Below are positions 1 through 8,721 of a stretch of DNA of 64,000 nucleotides, one piece after another. The DNA lies in contig NZ_SZQL01000003.1 of NCBI RefSeq assembly GCF_005233845.1, positions 124,001 through 188,000 of the forward strand, given 5' to 3'. Within the stretch, counting starts at the first letter, position 1; every line of letters begins with the position of its first letter. The notes below the pieces were generated by a model. The model did not search any database and was not told where the DNA came from. It saw only the letters and a program-made list of their open reading frames with translations. A program made the translations under genes and the position numbers. The DNA comes from Ilyomonas limi (GTDB lineage: Bacteria > Bacteroidota > Bacteroidia > Chitinophagales > Chitinophagaceae).

Positions 1-473
1 TAGCTACGACCTAAACCAAGCTGGCGTACCTGGTTGCATATAAGCAGGCTACGTGGATTTTTTTGTTCGGCATAAATATTAGCCAGGCTTAGCATTGCAT
101 CGGCAGAGGGATATACTTTAATGGCATTAGTATAACTGGTAATGGCATTGGCGGTATCTTTTGCATCTTCTTCTATCTGTGCCTTGGTGTACCACAAACC
201 GTAGTTGCCGCTGTCTTTTTTAATAAGCGTATCCATTTGCTTTAATGCCGGAGCATACGCATCTATGCTATCTAATGCAATGGCTAACTGCAGTCTTATT
301 CCTACACTATCAGGGTGTTGCGCTACCTGCTGTTGCAGAGCCAGCACTTCGGGTGGCAATGTTTTTTCTTTTTTATTATCTCCAGAAGCATCGCCAGTAG
401 TAGTGTTGCTATCGTTTTTACAACCTACAACAGTGCAGAATAATAGTATAGCATAAAAAAAATATCTCTTCAT
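1..473 (-). CDS. TPR-containing lipoprotein, 3' part outside window
   Basis: The minus-strand frame opens at ATG 471-473 and stays open to the window edge, giving about 157 residues of an incomplete protein. It starts with a short hydrophobic signal ending in VVGC, a lipobox with the cysteine near residue 18, so it should be a lipoprotein. A charged, Asn/Thr-rich linker (residues 19-38) follows. After that come helical segments with TPR character: alternating A/L/Y spacing, with a segment containing YGLWYTKAQIEED. The role is unknown. TPR lipoproteins of this size are common envelope proteins in Bacteroidota. It diverges from the gene at 530. The lipobox is clear; the TPR assignment is from pattern only. 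Confidence 0.7.
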   Translation of the reverse strand, partial: MKRYFFYAILLFCTVVGCKNDSNTTTGDASGDNKKEKTLPPEVLALQQQVAQHPDSVGIRLQLAIALDSIDAYAPALKQMDTLIKKDSGNYGLWYTKAQIEEDAKDTANAITSYTNAIKVYPSADAMLSLANIYAEQKNPRSLLICNQVRQLGLGRS

Positions 474-477
474 ACTG

Positions 478-485
478 CAAAAATA
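478..485 (-). promoter_or_regulatory. possible -7 element TATTTTTG for the TPR lipoprotein
   Basis: Read on the minus strand this is TATTTTTG, matching the Bacteroidota TAnnTTTG -7 element, and it is followed by CAGT then the ATG. The same TATTTTTGCAG string occurs upstream of dxs (62094-62101). It sits so close to the start codon that transcripts would be nearly leaderless. No clear -33 partner is visible, so confidence is low. Confidence 0.3.
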
Positions 486-498
486 TACGGTGTCGGTG

Positions 499-506
499 TA
501 GCTTTG
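499..506 (+). promoter_or_regulatory. possible -7 element TAGCTTTG for the membrane protein gene
   Basis: TAGCTTTG is a perfect match to the Bacteroidota TAnnTTTG element and lies 23 bases before the ATG at 530, leaving a short leader. No convincing TTG element is visible about 19 bases upstream. Confidence 0.4.
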
Positions 507-529
507 ACTTAAACAAAAACCAAAAACGA

Positions 530-997
530 ATGAACGGAGACTTGTATAGCATTTTGCTGCACGTGCATAGCATAGGAAGATGGCTATTGCTGCTGTTATT
601 AGTAATTGCCATTTTCAACAGTCTGATTGCAGGCAGACGACCTTACATAAAAAGCGATGCACGAACCGGCTTGCTGCTTACCATTGTAGCGGATATTATG
701 CTGCTGGTGGGGCTGGCACTGTGGTATTGGGGACCCAAAGGTTATAACCTGATTGTAGCTGCGGGTGGTATGGGCAATGCTATGAAAGACCCGGTTACCC
801 GCTTTTATGGTGTAGAGCACATGGCTGGTATGCTGATAGCTATTATACTGCTACATATTGGTAAAGCACAAGGCAAAAAAGCCATTAGTGACAAAGCTAA
901 ACACAACCGTACAGTAGTGTTTTATGTTATTGCGCTCCTTATTATACTGTTATCTATTCCCTGGCCGTTCAGAAATATTGCCGGTGGCTGGTTTTAA
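530..997 (+). CDS. small four-helix membrane protein (family often labelled cytochrome B)
   Basis: This 155-residue protein has about four hydrophobic helices: near residues 8-34, 48-66, 95-112 and 128-145. Conserved-looking histidines occur at the starts or ends of helices (LLHVHS near residue 12, VEHMAG near 95, LLHIGK near 107), and a C-terminal PWPF motif is present. The length, helix layout and motifs match a Bacteroidota family usually annotated as cytochrome B or a CopD-like membrane protein. No function is established and haem binding is only inferred from the paired histidines. A strong terminator follows directly, so it is probably monocistronic. Confidence 0.6.
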   Translation: MNGDLYSILLHVHSIGRWLLLLLLVIAIFNSLIAGRRPYIKSDARTGLLLTIVADIMLLVGLALWYWGPKGYNLIVAAGGMGNAMKDPVTRFYGVEHMAGMLIAIILLHIGKAQGKKAISDKAKHNRTVVFYVIALLIILLSIPWPFRNIAGGWF

Positions 998-1034
998 TGT
1001 TGTGTAGTTTCGTATTTATATTAAAAAAATTTGG

Positions 1035-1059
1035 AAAAAACACCTGCGTGGTGTTTTTT
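1035..1059 (+). terminator. intrinsic terminator after the membrane protein gene
   Basis: A perfect 10-bp stem (AAAAAACACC at 1035-1044 with GGTGTTTTTT at 1050-1059) encloses a 5-base loop TGCGT. A T-rich tail to about 1066 follows. It lies 38 bases after the stop at 997. Confidence 0.85.
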
Positions 1060-1097
1060 CTTTTTTGGCTATAATACCATATTCAATTAAGTATAAG

Positions 1098-1142
1098 GAT
1101 ATACGTTTAGCTCAAATTCCTAAGTTTCCTGCTTGTAGCTTA
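1098..1142. repeat. degenerate direct repeat, copy 1
   Basis: This stretch (GATATACGTTTAGC..., then CTAAG and CCTG blocks) reappears in diverged form at 1700-1742, with the blocks CGTTTAGC, CTAAG and CCTG kept in order and at similar spacing. Roughly two thirds of positions match by eye. No coding frame runs through either copy. They look like decayed copies of one intergenic element. Confidence 0.35.
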
Positions 1143-1230
1143 TATCAGGTACGTTTTTTAACCACGGATAAAAGAAGTTAATACATGGTGGAGCACAGCA
1201 ATTAATTACATCCTCATCATCAGCAAAACA

Positions 1231-1246
1231 TCAGGAGACATCCTGA
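1231..1246. repeat. short palindrome TCAGGA-GACA-TCCTGA
   Basis: A 6-bp stem (TCAGGA/TCCTGA) has a GACA loop. The loop resembles the centres of the REP hairpins at 26945 and 31861 (GAGACA, GTGACA), but the outer TTTCGG/CCGATAG ends are missing, so membership of that family is uncertain. Confidence 0.3.
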
Positions 1247-1291
1247 GTCTTTCTTCGTCAGTCAACATCATAATTGCATGGAAATAAAAAA

Positions 1292-1311
1292 GCCACTGTA
1301 AAAACAGCGGC
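1292..1311 (-). terminator. terminator-like hairpin on the minus strand in the gene-free region
   Basis: Read on the minus strand, GCCGCTGT pairs with ACAGTGGC (8 bp, one G-U pair) around a four-base loop, followed by TTTTTTATTT. This is a good intrinsic terminator shape. The nearest upstream minus-strand gene ends at 2044, 730 bases away, so it may end a long 3' UTR, an unseen small RNA, or be a leftover from a lost gene. Confidence 0.45.
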
Positions 1312-1699
1312 CGTTGCTAACCTATGAAAAACACCATAAAACTTGTAATCCTTATTGCTTGAATAACTGATGTAAAAATAAGCACCTGTTCTCTTTAAAA
1401 TACAGGCACAGCTTAATTATAAGGCTCATTTAAACGCTTTTCAGCCCTATTTAATATTGCACTGTAAATTGTAAGCGATTTTAAATTATTCAGCAGTATA
1501 ATGCACCGTTTTACGCCTGTACCTGGAGGCTTTAGGGATAAAAAATATTTTTCTTATCTGAAGGAGTAAGGAGCAATCGGCACTTATCGCGTGCAAAGCA
1601 GGGTAGCTATAACGTTGCACGCATTCGCAGCAGGAAGGAAAAGCTGTAAAAAGACGGATAATTAATTATGAGGTTTTACAGCATTTAATGAAATGGCAT

Positions 1700-1742
1700 G
1701 ATATGCGTTTAGCCAGATTTCTAAGCCTCCTGTTTACAGTTT
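1700..1742. repeat. degenerate direct repeat, copy 2
   Basis: Second diverged copy of the sequence at 1098-1142, in the same orientation. No gene or hairpin is evident inside it. Confidence 0.35.
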
Positions 1743-1798
1743 GAGGCTTACTGCGAATAACTTATCTAAAATTTGTATTATTCCGGCATAACATAAAA

Positions 1799-2030
1799 AA
1801 TGCGAAGTCATTACACCATAAGTGTTCAAAACCTGGGATATTAAGGTTTTCAGCTCGTCATTGCGAACGGAGTGAAGCAATCTGTGAGTTGTAGAAAAAT
1901 CAAGATGAGCCATCAGGCTTTGATTTACAGCTAAGCATAGACTGCTTCGTAAACCCGCAGTGACGATATTATTCTACTTTCAAATATAAAATTCATGTTT
2001 CGAACACTTATTGTCATTACTCTTCGCATT
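1799..2030. repeat. nested inverted-repeat element (MITE- or REP-like)
   Basis: Two nested pairs of inverted repeats are visible. The outer pair, 1800-1830 and 1999-2029, begins AATGCGAAG and ends CTTCGCATT and also shares AAGTGTTC/GAACACTT. The inner pair starts CGTCATTGCG at 1856 and ends CGCAGTGACG at 1965, with GAAGCA/TGCTTC further in. The inner type (CGTCATTGCGA...GAAGCAATC) belongs to a kind of intergenic repeat I have seen in many bacteria. It begins 14 bases beyond the stop of the hydrolase gene at 2044 and could also act as its terminator. No transposase is encoded. Confidence 0.5.
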
Positions 2031-2043
2031 GCATTTTCAACAC

Positions 2044-3123
2044 CTATTTTACCTTCTCCAGCGTGTACAGCCTGATGCTGTCAATCTCCGGCTGTCGGTA
2101 AGGTGTAAAATCAGGCTTGTATAAGTCGTGCTGCCATACAGCAGGTGGTGGGTCGCCTGGGCGATGCCCCCAGGGTAAATCCGTTTGTGTTTTTCCATTT
2201 ACCAGTCCCCAAAGCATACAACCTACTTTTTCATTATAAAAAATGGGAAGATTATCGGCAATCACAGAACGATTAGGGCGGTTCATCCACTCGGTGCAGA
2301 TAAGCGGGCGATTGTATTGCTTTAAATCATTAATCATCTTAACCAAATCATTCTTATTGCCATAATTATGAAAAGTAATTATATCCGACGCTGCCAGCGC
2401 AATATCATTTAACCGCTTGTTATTATTCCACACATCCACCGTTAAAGGCTGCGACGGATGGACCTTTCTTGCCGCTGCAATTACTCTTTTAAGCAATGGC
2501 AAAGTAGTAGTGCCCAAACCGCCGTTGGTAGGCTCATTATACAAATCCCACAGCAGTATTCTATCATCATTTTTAAACCGGCTAATAACTGCGGTTACAT
2601 AGTGTTCCAGCTTTGGATAAGTAGTGCTATCCACCACCATGCTGTGCCCCGGACTGGGCGACCATGCCCACGCATACCAGCCTTTCAGCGGTTCCGGCTG
2701 CTTGCCAATTTTGGGATCGGAGTTGATGCCAAAAACGCAATCATCAAAGAGGGCAGGTACAAACTTAATCTTGTGTTTGGCGCAAATACCCATAAAGGTA
2801 TCGAGCGTTTTTAAAAAATACGCCGGATCATCGGCATACACGGCGTATTGCAGCACAGCCCGCAATACATTCATGCCGTCTGCCTGCGCCAGTGTTAGTT
2901 CCTTACCAATCGCTACCGGGTCGAAGCTGGTTTTATCCCACATCGCCGTGTAATTGATAGCATATGCCGGAATGTAATTGAACCCGCAATACCAGGGCTG
3001 ACTATTATACCAATTCCACGCTTTCTGCTGCGACCAGCGGAGGGTGGAGTCTTGTGCAAGTAATATGTTGTTTATAGAAGAAAAAAGGAGAAAAAACAGG
3101 CAAGCAATCGTTTTATTTTTCAT
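2044..3123 (-). CDS. secreted glycoside hydrolase, clan GH-A (GH5-like)
   Basis: The protein has about 359 residues from the ATG at 3123. I prefer this start over one 14 codons upstream because MKNKTIACLFFLLFSS then forms a normal signal peptide. The fold appears to be a GH-A TIM barrel: the WDLYNEP motif supplies the acid/base Glu (about residue 197 of this start), and ICTEW supplies the nucleophile Glu (about 278). It likely cuts beta-linked plant polysaccharide outside the cytoplasm; the exact GH family and substrate cannot be read. A paralogue lies at 44584-45642 in the main PUL, sharing the FIP/YIP...AIN and NEP/CTE segments. It is on the same strand as the dioxygenase gene, 60 bases downstream of that gene's stop. 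A LacI-type palindrome lies just before the start. Confidence 0.8.
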   Translation of the reverse strand: MKNKTIACLFFLLFSSINNILLAQDSTLRWSQQKAWNWYNSQPWYCGFNYIPAYAINYTAMWDKTSFDPVAIGKELTLAQADGMNVLRAVLQYAVYADDPAYFLKTLDTFMGICAKHKIKFVPALFDDCVFGINSDPKIGKQPEPLKGWYAWAWSPSPGHSMVVDSTTYPKLEHYVTAVISRFKNDDRILLWDLYNEPTNGGLGTTTLPLLKRVIAAARKVHPSQPLTVDVWNNNKRLNDIALAASDIITFHNYGNKNDLVKMINDLKQYNRPLICTEWMNRPNRSVIADNLPIFYNEKVGCMLWGLVNGKTQTDLPWGHRPGDPPPAVWQHDLYKPDFTPYRQPEIDSIRLYTLEKVK

Positions 3124-3134
3124 GAAATAGGTTA

Positions 3135-3144
3135 GAAACGTTTC
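3135..3144. promoter_or_regulatory. LacI/GalR-type operator candidate GAAACGTTTC
   Basis: A perfect 10-bp palindrome with a central CG lies 11 bases upstream of the hydrolase start at 3123. Its CG-centred symmetry fits LacI/GalR-family operators. The half-sites differ from the GCAAACGATTG sites near the lacI-type gene at 47830, so a different regulator could bind it. Confidence 0.4.
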
Positions 3145-3183
3145 CAAATGCTTACAGATTTCCACATCCTGCCGGCATTTTAA

Positions 3184-4002
3184 TTATAACACCAGCGGGT
3201 TGTGCACCGATGCAGCTTTCTCACCGGCTTGTAAACCGCCCAGCCATACCTGCCGGTCATTTTCCTGGTGTTTATTTTTGGGCTCCGTTACCTGGGCACC
3301 ATCAGCAAAATAAATAATGGTCATCACTTCCCTGGTAATATCTTTCGATTGATTACCCGGCGCATTATGCAGGGTCCAGCCATAGTGAAAGGTTGCATCA
3401 CCCGCATTCATTGTTTTAGCGCGGGTTATTGGAAAGCCTTTGTCTTTTACAAATTTCTCCAGCACAGCTTCCGAATCGTCACTGATCTCAATGTTCTCCA
3501 CAAAACCTGCATTTTGTGAGTTGGAAGCAAACGTGAGCATACCCATATCTTCTTCTATATCTATCAGGGGCATCCACATCGTTATCGTATTGGTAGTGCT
3601 TAATGGCCAGTAATACTGGTCCTGATGCCAGGGCGTAAAGCCGCCACCCGGCTCTTTATATAAGGCCTGATCGTGATAGATGCGTACGTTTTCTACACCT
3701 AATAAATCAGCAGCTATTTTGGCAAAACGCTTAGCCAGCGTAAACTTTCTTACATTTTTGTCTACCTCCCACAAATTCATAATTTGCAGAAAGGCTTTGC
3801 CATATGTATCACGCTCTTCCAGTGCTCTTTTTTCTGTATTGTATTTGTAAGCCGCTTCGTTAATGGCATTGCGGTAAGGCGGCACTTCTTCAGGGCGTAA
3901 CACACCTTTTATCAAGGTGTGTCCTTTTCGCCTGAAGTCTTCTACTTGTTGTGGAGCAATAGTAATGAAATCATCTAAGGATGGCAAGCAATCGGTAAGC
4001 AT
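3184..4002 (-). CDS. phytanoyl-CoA dioxygenase (PhyH) family protein
   Basis: A cytoplasmic Fe(II)/2-oxoglutarate-dependent oxygenase of about 272 residues, read from ATG 4002. An upstream start at 4113 would add a stretch that overlaps the divergent promoter and is unlike the family. The iron ligands are visible as HQD (about residues 126-128) and a distal His in TLHNAPGN (about 212). The Arg in ITREV (about 224) is the expected 2-oxoglutarate contact. Such PhyH proteins often sit in carbohydrate loci, but their substrates are mostly unknown. Here it lies upstream of a secreted hydrolase and diverges from an AraC regulator. Confidence 0.8.
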   Translation of the reverse strand: MLTDCLPSLDDFITIAPQQVEDFRRKGHTLIKGVLRPEEVPPYRNAINEAAYKYNTEKRALEERDTYGKAFLQIMNLWEVDKNVRKFTLAKRFAKIAADLLGVENVRIYHDQALYKEPGGGFTPWHQDQYYWPLSTTNTITMWMPLIDIEEDMGMLTFASNSQNAGFVENIEISDDSEAVLEKFVKDKGFPITRAKTMNAGDATFHYGWTLHNAPGNQSKDITREVMTIIYFADGAQVTEPKNKHQENDRQVWLGGLQAGEKAASVHNPLVL

Positions 4003-4060
4003 ATGTGTAGCTTTTATGGCAAAGCAAACTAAACACATGAATAGCGCTAAAACAATGCAG

Positions 4061-4107
4061 CTTTTGGCAATTTTATGGCAAATATTATCCAAAAGATATA
4101 TCTTGCC
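4061..4107. promoter_or_regulatory. overlapping inverted repeats between divergent PhyH and AraC genes
   Basis: The 132-base divergent region holds two inverted repeats: CTTTTGG (4061-4067) with CCAAAAG (4089-4095), and GGCAA (4077-4081) with TTGCC (4103-4107). They are reasonable candidates for the site of the adjacent AraC-type regulator, but with short arms this could be chance. Confidence 0.25.
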
Positions 4108-4134
4108 CTGCAATCACAACAATATATTCTATAT

Positions 4135-5001
4135 ATGAAGCCCGCTTTCGAATCGTTAAGCGCATTTAAGCTGCATTCTTTTTTAGTGAGAAAGTTTGAG
4201 GAAAAAAGCTTTTCGGCACCGTATCATTTTCACCCCGAATACGAGCTGACCTTTATATTATCGGGGAGCGGTAAGCGGTACGTAGGCGCCAATATGAATG
4301 ATTTTTATCCCGGCGATTTTGTATTACTGGGCGCTAACCTGCCACACTGCTGGAAAACGGAGCAAACAATGGAGCAGGAAAACTCCAGCTCTATTGTGGT
4401 GCAGTTTAAAAAAGAGTTTTTGGGCACTGATTTCTTTAGCAAGCCCGAAATGGCAGGCGTACTGCAATTATTACAAAAAAGCAGTAATGGCATACAGTTT
4501 ACCGGCAATGCAGCGCTGTACAAAAAGAAAATGCAGCAGTTGTATGGGGAGAAAAATAGCTGTAGAAAAACTATTCTCCTGCTCGATTTGCTGCATGAAT
4601 TATCCATTACCAAAAAGTATCAATTACTTGAAAAACAACACAACCAAACCGCGCTTTCGCCGGCGGAACAGCAAAGAATCCACATTGCCATGGCGTATAT
4701 TGTAGAGCATTTTAAAAGTGATATATCGCTTACGGCGGCTGCTTCGGCGGTGAATATGGCGCCGCAATCGTTTTGCAAATACTTTAAAAAACTTACCCGC
4801 AAAACATTCATGGAAGCGGTAACGGATTATCGCATTGACTACGCTGCACAGCAACTTATTCACACCAGTCATTCCATTTCACAAATTGGCTTTGATAGCG
4901 GCTTTAACGATATTTCCAATTTTCATAAAACCTTCAAAACACGTATGCAGTTAAGCCCGCTGAGCTATCGAAATACCTTTTTGCAAAAGCTAAATGAATG
5001 A
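4135..5001 (+). CDS. AraC-family transcriptional regulator with cupin sensor domain
   Basis: The protein has 288 residues from ATG 4135 (MKPAFESLS). The N-terminal half is a cupin-like sensor: YHFHPEYELTFILSG near residues 30-45 and a GDFVLLGANLPHCW segment near 60-75. This layout is typical of AraC regulators that sense sugars. The C-terminal 100 residues hold two helix-turn-helix motifs (LTAAASAVNMAPQSFCKYFKK and ISQIGFDSGFNDISNFHKTFK). It diverges from the PhyH/hydrolase pair and precedes the VCBS gene, so it probably controls this first carbohydrate locus. The inducer is unknown. Confidence 0.85.
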   Translation: MKPAFESLSAFKLHSFLVRKFEEKSFSAPYHFHPEYELTFILSGSGKRYVGANMNDFYPGDFVLLGANLPHCWKTEQTMEQENSSSIVVQFKKEFLGTDFFSKPEMAGVLQLLQKSSNGIQFTGNAALYKKKMQQLYGEKNSCRKTILLLDLLHELSITKKYQLLEKQHNQTALSPAEQQRIHIAMAYIVEHFKSDISLTAAASAVNMAPQSFCKYFKKLTRKTFMEAVTDYRIDYAAQQLIHTSHSISQIGFDSGFNDISNFHKTFKTRMQLSPLSYRNTFLQKLNE

Positions 5002-5096
5002 GTAGCTTTACTGCTTTTCAGGAAAAAAAGCATCTTTACAAAATGCTAAAAATTGTACATTTAAACAGGATAGCCATCTTGCACAATTAACTTAGC

Positions 5097-5108
5097 GCAA
5101 TCGTTTGT
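5097..5108. promoter_or_regulatory. LacI-type operator candidate GCAATCGTTTGT
   Basis: GCAATCGTTTG occurs here and, in one orientation or the other, at 47793-47806 and 48879-48893 next to the LacI-type gene. This copy lies 58 bases before the VCBS gene start, so this gene may belong to the same regulon. The same core also occurs by chance inside coding DNA (for example near 4766), so it needs testing. Confidence 0.4.
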
Positions 5109-5166
5109 CCATTTCAAGTTTTTCTTTTAATAAAATAAAACGGTAATAAGCCTGCCTATCAACATC

Positions 5167-8100
5167 ATGTTACGTTATTCCATACTGCGCTCCTGCTTGT
5201 TGCTACTGCTTTCTTTATTTTTCCTTACCGGTAAAACACAAAGCAGCAATACACTTTTCAGGCTGTTGCCCTCTTCGCAAACCGGCATTGATTTTAAAAA
5301 TATATTGACTGAAAGTGATACGCTGAATATTTTAAACCAGGCAAATATTTACAACGGCGGCGGTGTAGGCATCGGCGATTTCAATAGCGATGGCTTGATG
5401 GATGTGTACATGGCCGGCAACATGGTTTCTAACAAATTATACCTGAATAAAGGTGCCATGCAATTTAAGGATGTAACGGATGCTGCGGGCGTTAATGGCG
5501 ATGGCAGATGGGGCACCGGCGTAGCAGTCGTAGATATTAATGCAGATGGCTTGCCGGACATTTATGTGTCTTGCTCTTTTCGCAACGATCCCAACCTGCG
5601 CACCAACCTGTTGTACATCAATCAGGGCGTAAATAAAAACGGCGTGCCTGCATTTAAAGAATCAGCAGCGGCTTATGGCTTGGCAGATACCGGCTTTAGC
5701 ACACAGGCGTATTTTTTTGATTACGATAAAGATGGCGACCTTGATATGTACCAGGTAACCAATGAATTGTACGACCCAAAAACGCCTATCAAATTCAGAC
5801 CGAAAGTAAAAGATGGCAGCGCCAAAAATACCGACCGCTTATATCGCAATAACGGTGATGGCACTTTTACCAACGTTTCCAAACAAGCAGGCATTACAAT
5901 AGAAGGCTGGGGACACGCCGCCTGCATTACCGACATTAATATGGATGGCTGGCCCGATGTGTATGTGGCAAATGATTTTGTATCGAACGACCTTTGTTTT
6001 ATCAATAATCACGATGGCACTTTTACCGACCGCCTGGACGATTATTTTAAGCATACCGGCTGGAATGCAATGGGCACCGATGCGGTGGACATCAACAATG
6101 ATGGCTATATAGATTTCATCTCACTCGAAATGTTGCCCGAAGATAACCTGCGTAAAAAACGCATGTTGAGCGGCAACGAATATTACAACTATACCAATAG
6201 TGCGAAGTATGGCTATGAGCACCAATACGTGCGCAATGTGTTGCAGTTAAACAGCGGAACTACGCCGCTCGGCCATCCCGTATTTAAAGATATTGGCTTT
6301 ATGGCTGGCGTATATCAAACCGACTGGAGCTGGTGCCCGCTGGTAGCCGATTTTGATAACGATGGCTTGCGCGATATGATTATTACCAATGGCTTGCCAC
6401 GCGATGTAACAGACCTGGATTATGTGGAATATAACAACGGCCAGGGCGGCAGCGGCGGTTTATATACCTTAGCAATGACCGATTCGTTGCCCGTTGTAAA
6501 GTTGCCTAATTATGCCTTTAAGAATAATGGTGATTTAACCTTTAAGAATACTTCCAAAGACTGGGGGCTGGATTTGCCTTCGTTCTCCAATGGTGCGGCT
6601 TATGCCGATTTGGATAATGACGGCGATTTGGATGTAGTGATTAACAACATCAACGGCAATGCGTTTGTGTACGAAAATACGTTAAATGGTGCGGGACAAA
6701 AAAATGCAGCCCACATTCTTACCGTAGCCTTTAAAGGGGAAGGTAAAAACACGGCTGGCATTGGTGCCACCGTGCGTATGTATTACGGCAAAGGTTTGCA
6801 GCAGGTATATGAGCATCACCCTACGCGCGGTTATTTATCTACCGATGATCCGCGGGCCCATTTTGGTTTAGGTACCGTTACCCGCATAGATTCTCTGCGC
6901 GTGCAATGGCCGGATGGCAAAGAGCAATTGCTTACCAATATTAATACCGGCCAAACCATTACCCTCTCTTACAAAGATGCTGGTAATGGCATTGTTGAAC
7001 ACGCACCAACACCTTTGTTTATTAATGCTGCAGCAAGCTATGGCATTCAGTTTAAACCTAAAGAAAGAGATTTTGTAGATTACAATATACAGGCAACCTT
7101 GCCGCACAAATTAAGTCAGTACGGGCCGGGCATTGCCGTTGGCGATATTGATGGCAATGGGTTTGATGATTTTTACATTGGCGGCACCTCCGGTACGCCG
7201 GGCGTATTTTTTATGCAAAATGCGGCTGGCAAATTCACCCTTGATTCTTCACGCTTTACACAAAAAGATGATCCTTTGTACGAAGATATGGGCGTGCTGT
7301 TTTTTGATGCAGACAACGATGGCGACCTCGACCTATACCTCGTAAGCGGCAGCTACGAAATACCACCAAACGACCCCATTAGTCAGGACCGGTTGTATAT
7401 TAATGACGGCAAAGGCATATTTAGCAAAAGTACCGATGCACTGCCATCGGAACGGGTAAATGGCTCTTGCGTACGCGCCGCCGATTTTGATGGAGATGGC
7501 GACCTTGACTTGTTTGTAGGCGGCCGGGTGGTATCCGGTGCTTACCCGGGCACGCCGCAAAGTTTTATCTGGCGCAACGACGGCGGAAAGTTTACCAATA
7601 TAACGGCTCAATACTGCCCGCAACTGCAACATTCCGGTATGATAACCGATGCCTTGTGGAGCGATTTTGATAATGATGGAAAAGTAGATCTGGTATTGAC
7701 CGGCGAGTGGATGCCCATTACTTTTTTAAAGAACACCGGCAGTTCTTTTGCCGATGTATCCACTTCTACCGGCATTCTCGACCATTTTGGCTGGTGGAAC
7801 AGCCTTGCAGCCGGCGACTTTGACAACGATGGCGACATAGATTACATAGCCGGTAATCTTGGGTTGAATACCAACTATAAGGCAACGCCTGATGAACCAA
7901 TGACTATTCTTGCAAAGGATTTAGACAAAAATGGCTCGCTCGATCCAATGGTATTTTGCTATATGAAAGCGGTGGATGGCACCATGAAAGCCTTCCCCAT
8001 GTCAACAAAAGATGACCTTGTTGCGCAAATGGTTTCCATCCGTAAAAAATATCCGACTTTTAAATCGTATGGATTAGCAACGATGGACGATTTGTGGGCA

Positions 8101-8721
8101 AAGCCCGACCGCGAAGGCGCCATCATGATGCAGGCAAATGATATGGCTACAAGTTATATTGAAAATTTGGGCAATGGACAATTTAAAATAAAACCGTTAC
8201 CGCTTGCTGCACAGGAAGCACCGGTGTATGGCATGATAAGCCGCGATATAGATGGCGATGGCAACCTGGATGTGTTGATGGTGGGCAACGACTACAGCAT
8301 GGACCCATACAGTGGCAGGCACGATGCATTAATGGGCTTGTGCATGAAAGGTGATAGCAAAGGAAATTTTACTCCCATGACGGTAGCACAAAGTGGCTTT
8401 TTTGTAAACGGCGATGCAAAAGGATTAGCCGTTATCCATACCGCCAAAAAGGAAGATATTATTGTGGCTACGCAAAATGCGGATAGTCTTGTAGTATTTA
8501 AGCATAATGATGCATTGGACGATGAAAATCTCAGATGGGTAACCCTAAAACCCGATGATGCTTTTGCTGAAATCACTTTAAAAAATGGTGGTAAAAGAAA
8601 GATGGAATTTTACTACGGCTCCACGTATTTATCGCAGTCTTCGCGCATCATTCCAGTAGATAAGAACATAGCTACAATAACCATTACTAATTATAAAGGT
8701 GTAAAAAGAGAAGTGTTATGA
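5167..8721 (+). CDS. secreted VCBS/FG-GAP repeat protein with ASPIC/UnbV domain
   Basis: A 1184-residue protein with an N-terminal signal peptide (hydrophobic core LLLLLSLFFL). It carries about 14 DxDxDG-type calcium-binding loops of FG-GAP/VCBS propeller repeats, for example DFNSDGLMD, DINADGLPD, DFDNDGDID and DIDGDGNLD. Two propeller blocks flank a central ASPIC/UnbV segment near residues 510-600 (GIGATVRM, RAHFGLG, VQWPDGKEQ). Such proteins are common partners of polysaccharide loci in Bacteroidota and are thought to be extracellular; a binding or scaffold role is inference. Its stop overlaps the next start (ATGA at 8718-8721), indicating translational coupling. A LacI-type operator candidate lies upstream. 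Confidence 0.85.
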   Translation: MLRYSILRSCLLLLLSLFFLTGKTQSSNTLFRLLPSSQTGIDFKNILTESDTLNILNQANIYNGGGVGIGDFNSDGLMDVYMAGNMVSNKLYLNKGAMQFKDVTDAAGVNGDGRWGTGVAVVDINADGLPDIYVSCSFRNDPNLRTNLLYINQGVNKNGVPAFKESAAAYGLADTGFSTQAYFFDYDKDGDLDMYQVTNELYDPKTPIKFRPKVKDGSAKNTDRLYRNNGDGTFTNVSKQAGITIEGWGHAACITDINMDGWPDVYVANDFVSNDLCFINNHDGTFTDRLDDYFKHTGWNAMGTDAVDINNDGYIDFISLEMLPEDNLRKKRMLSGNEYYNYTNSAKYGYEHQYVRNVLQLNSGTTPLGHPVFKDIGFMAGVYQTDWSWCPLVADFDNDGLRDMIITNGLPRDVTDLDYVEYNNGQGGSGGLYTLAMTDSLPVVKLPNYAFKNNGDLTFKNTSKDWGLDLPSFSNGAAYADLDNDGDLDVVINNINGNAFVYENTLNGAGQKNAAHILTVAFKGEGKNTAGIGATVRMYYGKGLQQVYEHHPTRGYLSTDDPRAHFGLGTVTRIDSLRVQWPDGKEQLLTNINTGQTITLSYKDAGNGIVEHAPTPLFINAAASYGIQFKPKERDFVDYNIQATLPHKLSQYGPGIAVGDIDGNGFDDFYIGGTSGTPGVFFMQNAAGKFTLDSSRFTQKDDPLYEDMGVLFFDADNDGDLDLYLVSGSYEIPPNDPISQDRLYINDGKGIFSKSTDALPSERVNGSCVRAADFDGDGDLDLFVGGRVVSGAYPGTPQSFIWRNDGGKFTNITAQYCPQLQHSGMITDALWSDFDNDGKVDLVLTGEWMPITFLKNTGSSFADVSTSTGILDHFGWWNSLAAGDFDNDGDIDYIAGNLGLNTNYKATPDEPMTILAKDLDKNGSLDPMVFCYMKAVDGTMKAFPMSTKDDLVAQMVSIRKKYPTFKSYGLATMDDLWAKPDREGAIMMQANDMATSYIENLGNGQFKIKPLPLAAQEAPVYGMISRDIDGDGNLDVLMVGNDYSMDPYSGRHDALMGLCMKGDSKGNFTPMTVAQSGFFVNGDAKGLAVIHTAKKEDIIVATQNADSLVVFKHNDALDDENLRWVTLKPDDAFAEITLKNGGKRKMEFYYGSTYLSQSSRIIPVDKNIATITITNYKGVKREVL

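Larger units (their letters stand above)
998..2043. other. gene-free kilobase with repeats
   Basis: No open frame here has the length or composition of a gene. It holds the terminator at 1035, two decayed direct repeats, two hairpins and the nested palindrome at 1799-2030. The centre, roughly 1320-1690, shows nothing I can name. Confidence 0.6.

Noticed and set aside
205-456. Plus-strand open frame over the TPR lipoprotein gene
   Set aside because: It is a shadow of the minus-strand gene; the lipobox and TPR pattern on the minus strand explain the sequence.
4766-4781. GCAATCGTTTTGCAAA inside the AraC gene as a LacI-type site
   Set aside because: It lies deep in coding sequence and encodes a conserved helix-turn-helix part; most likely chance.
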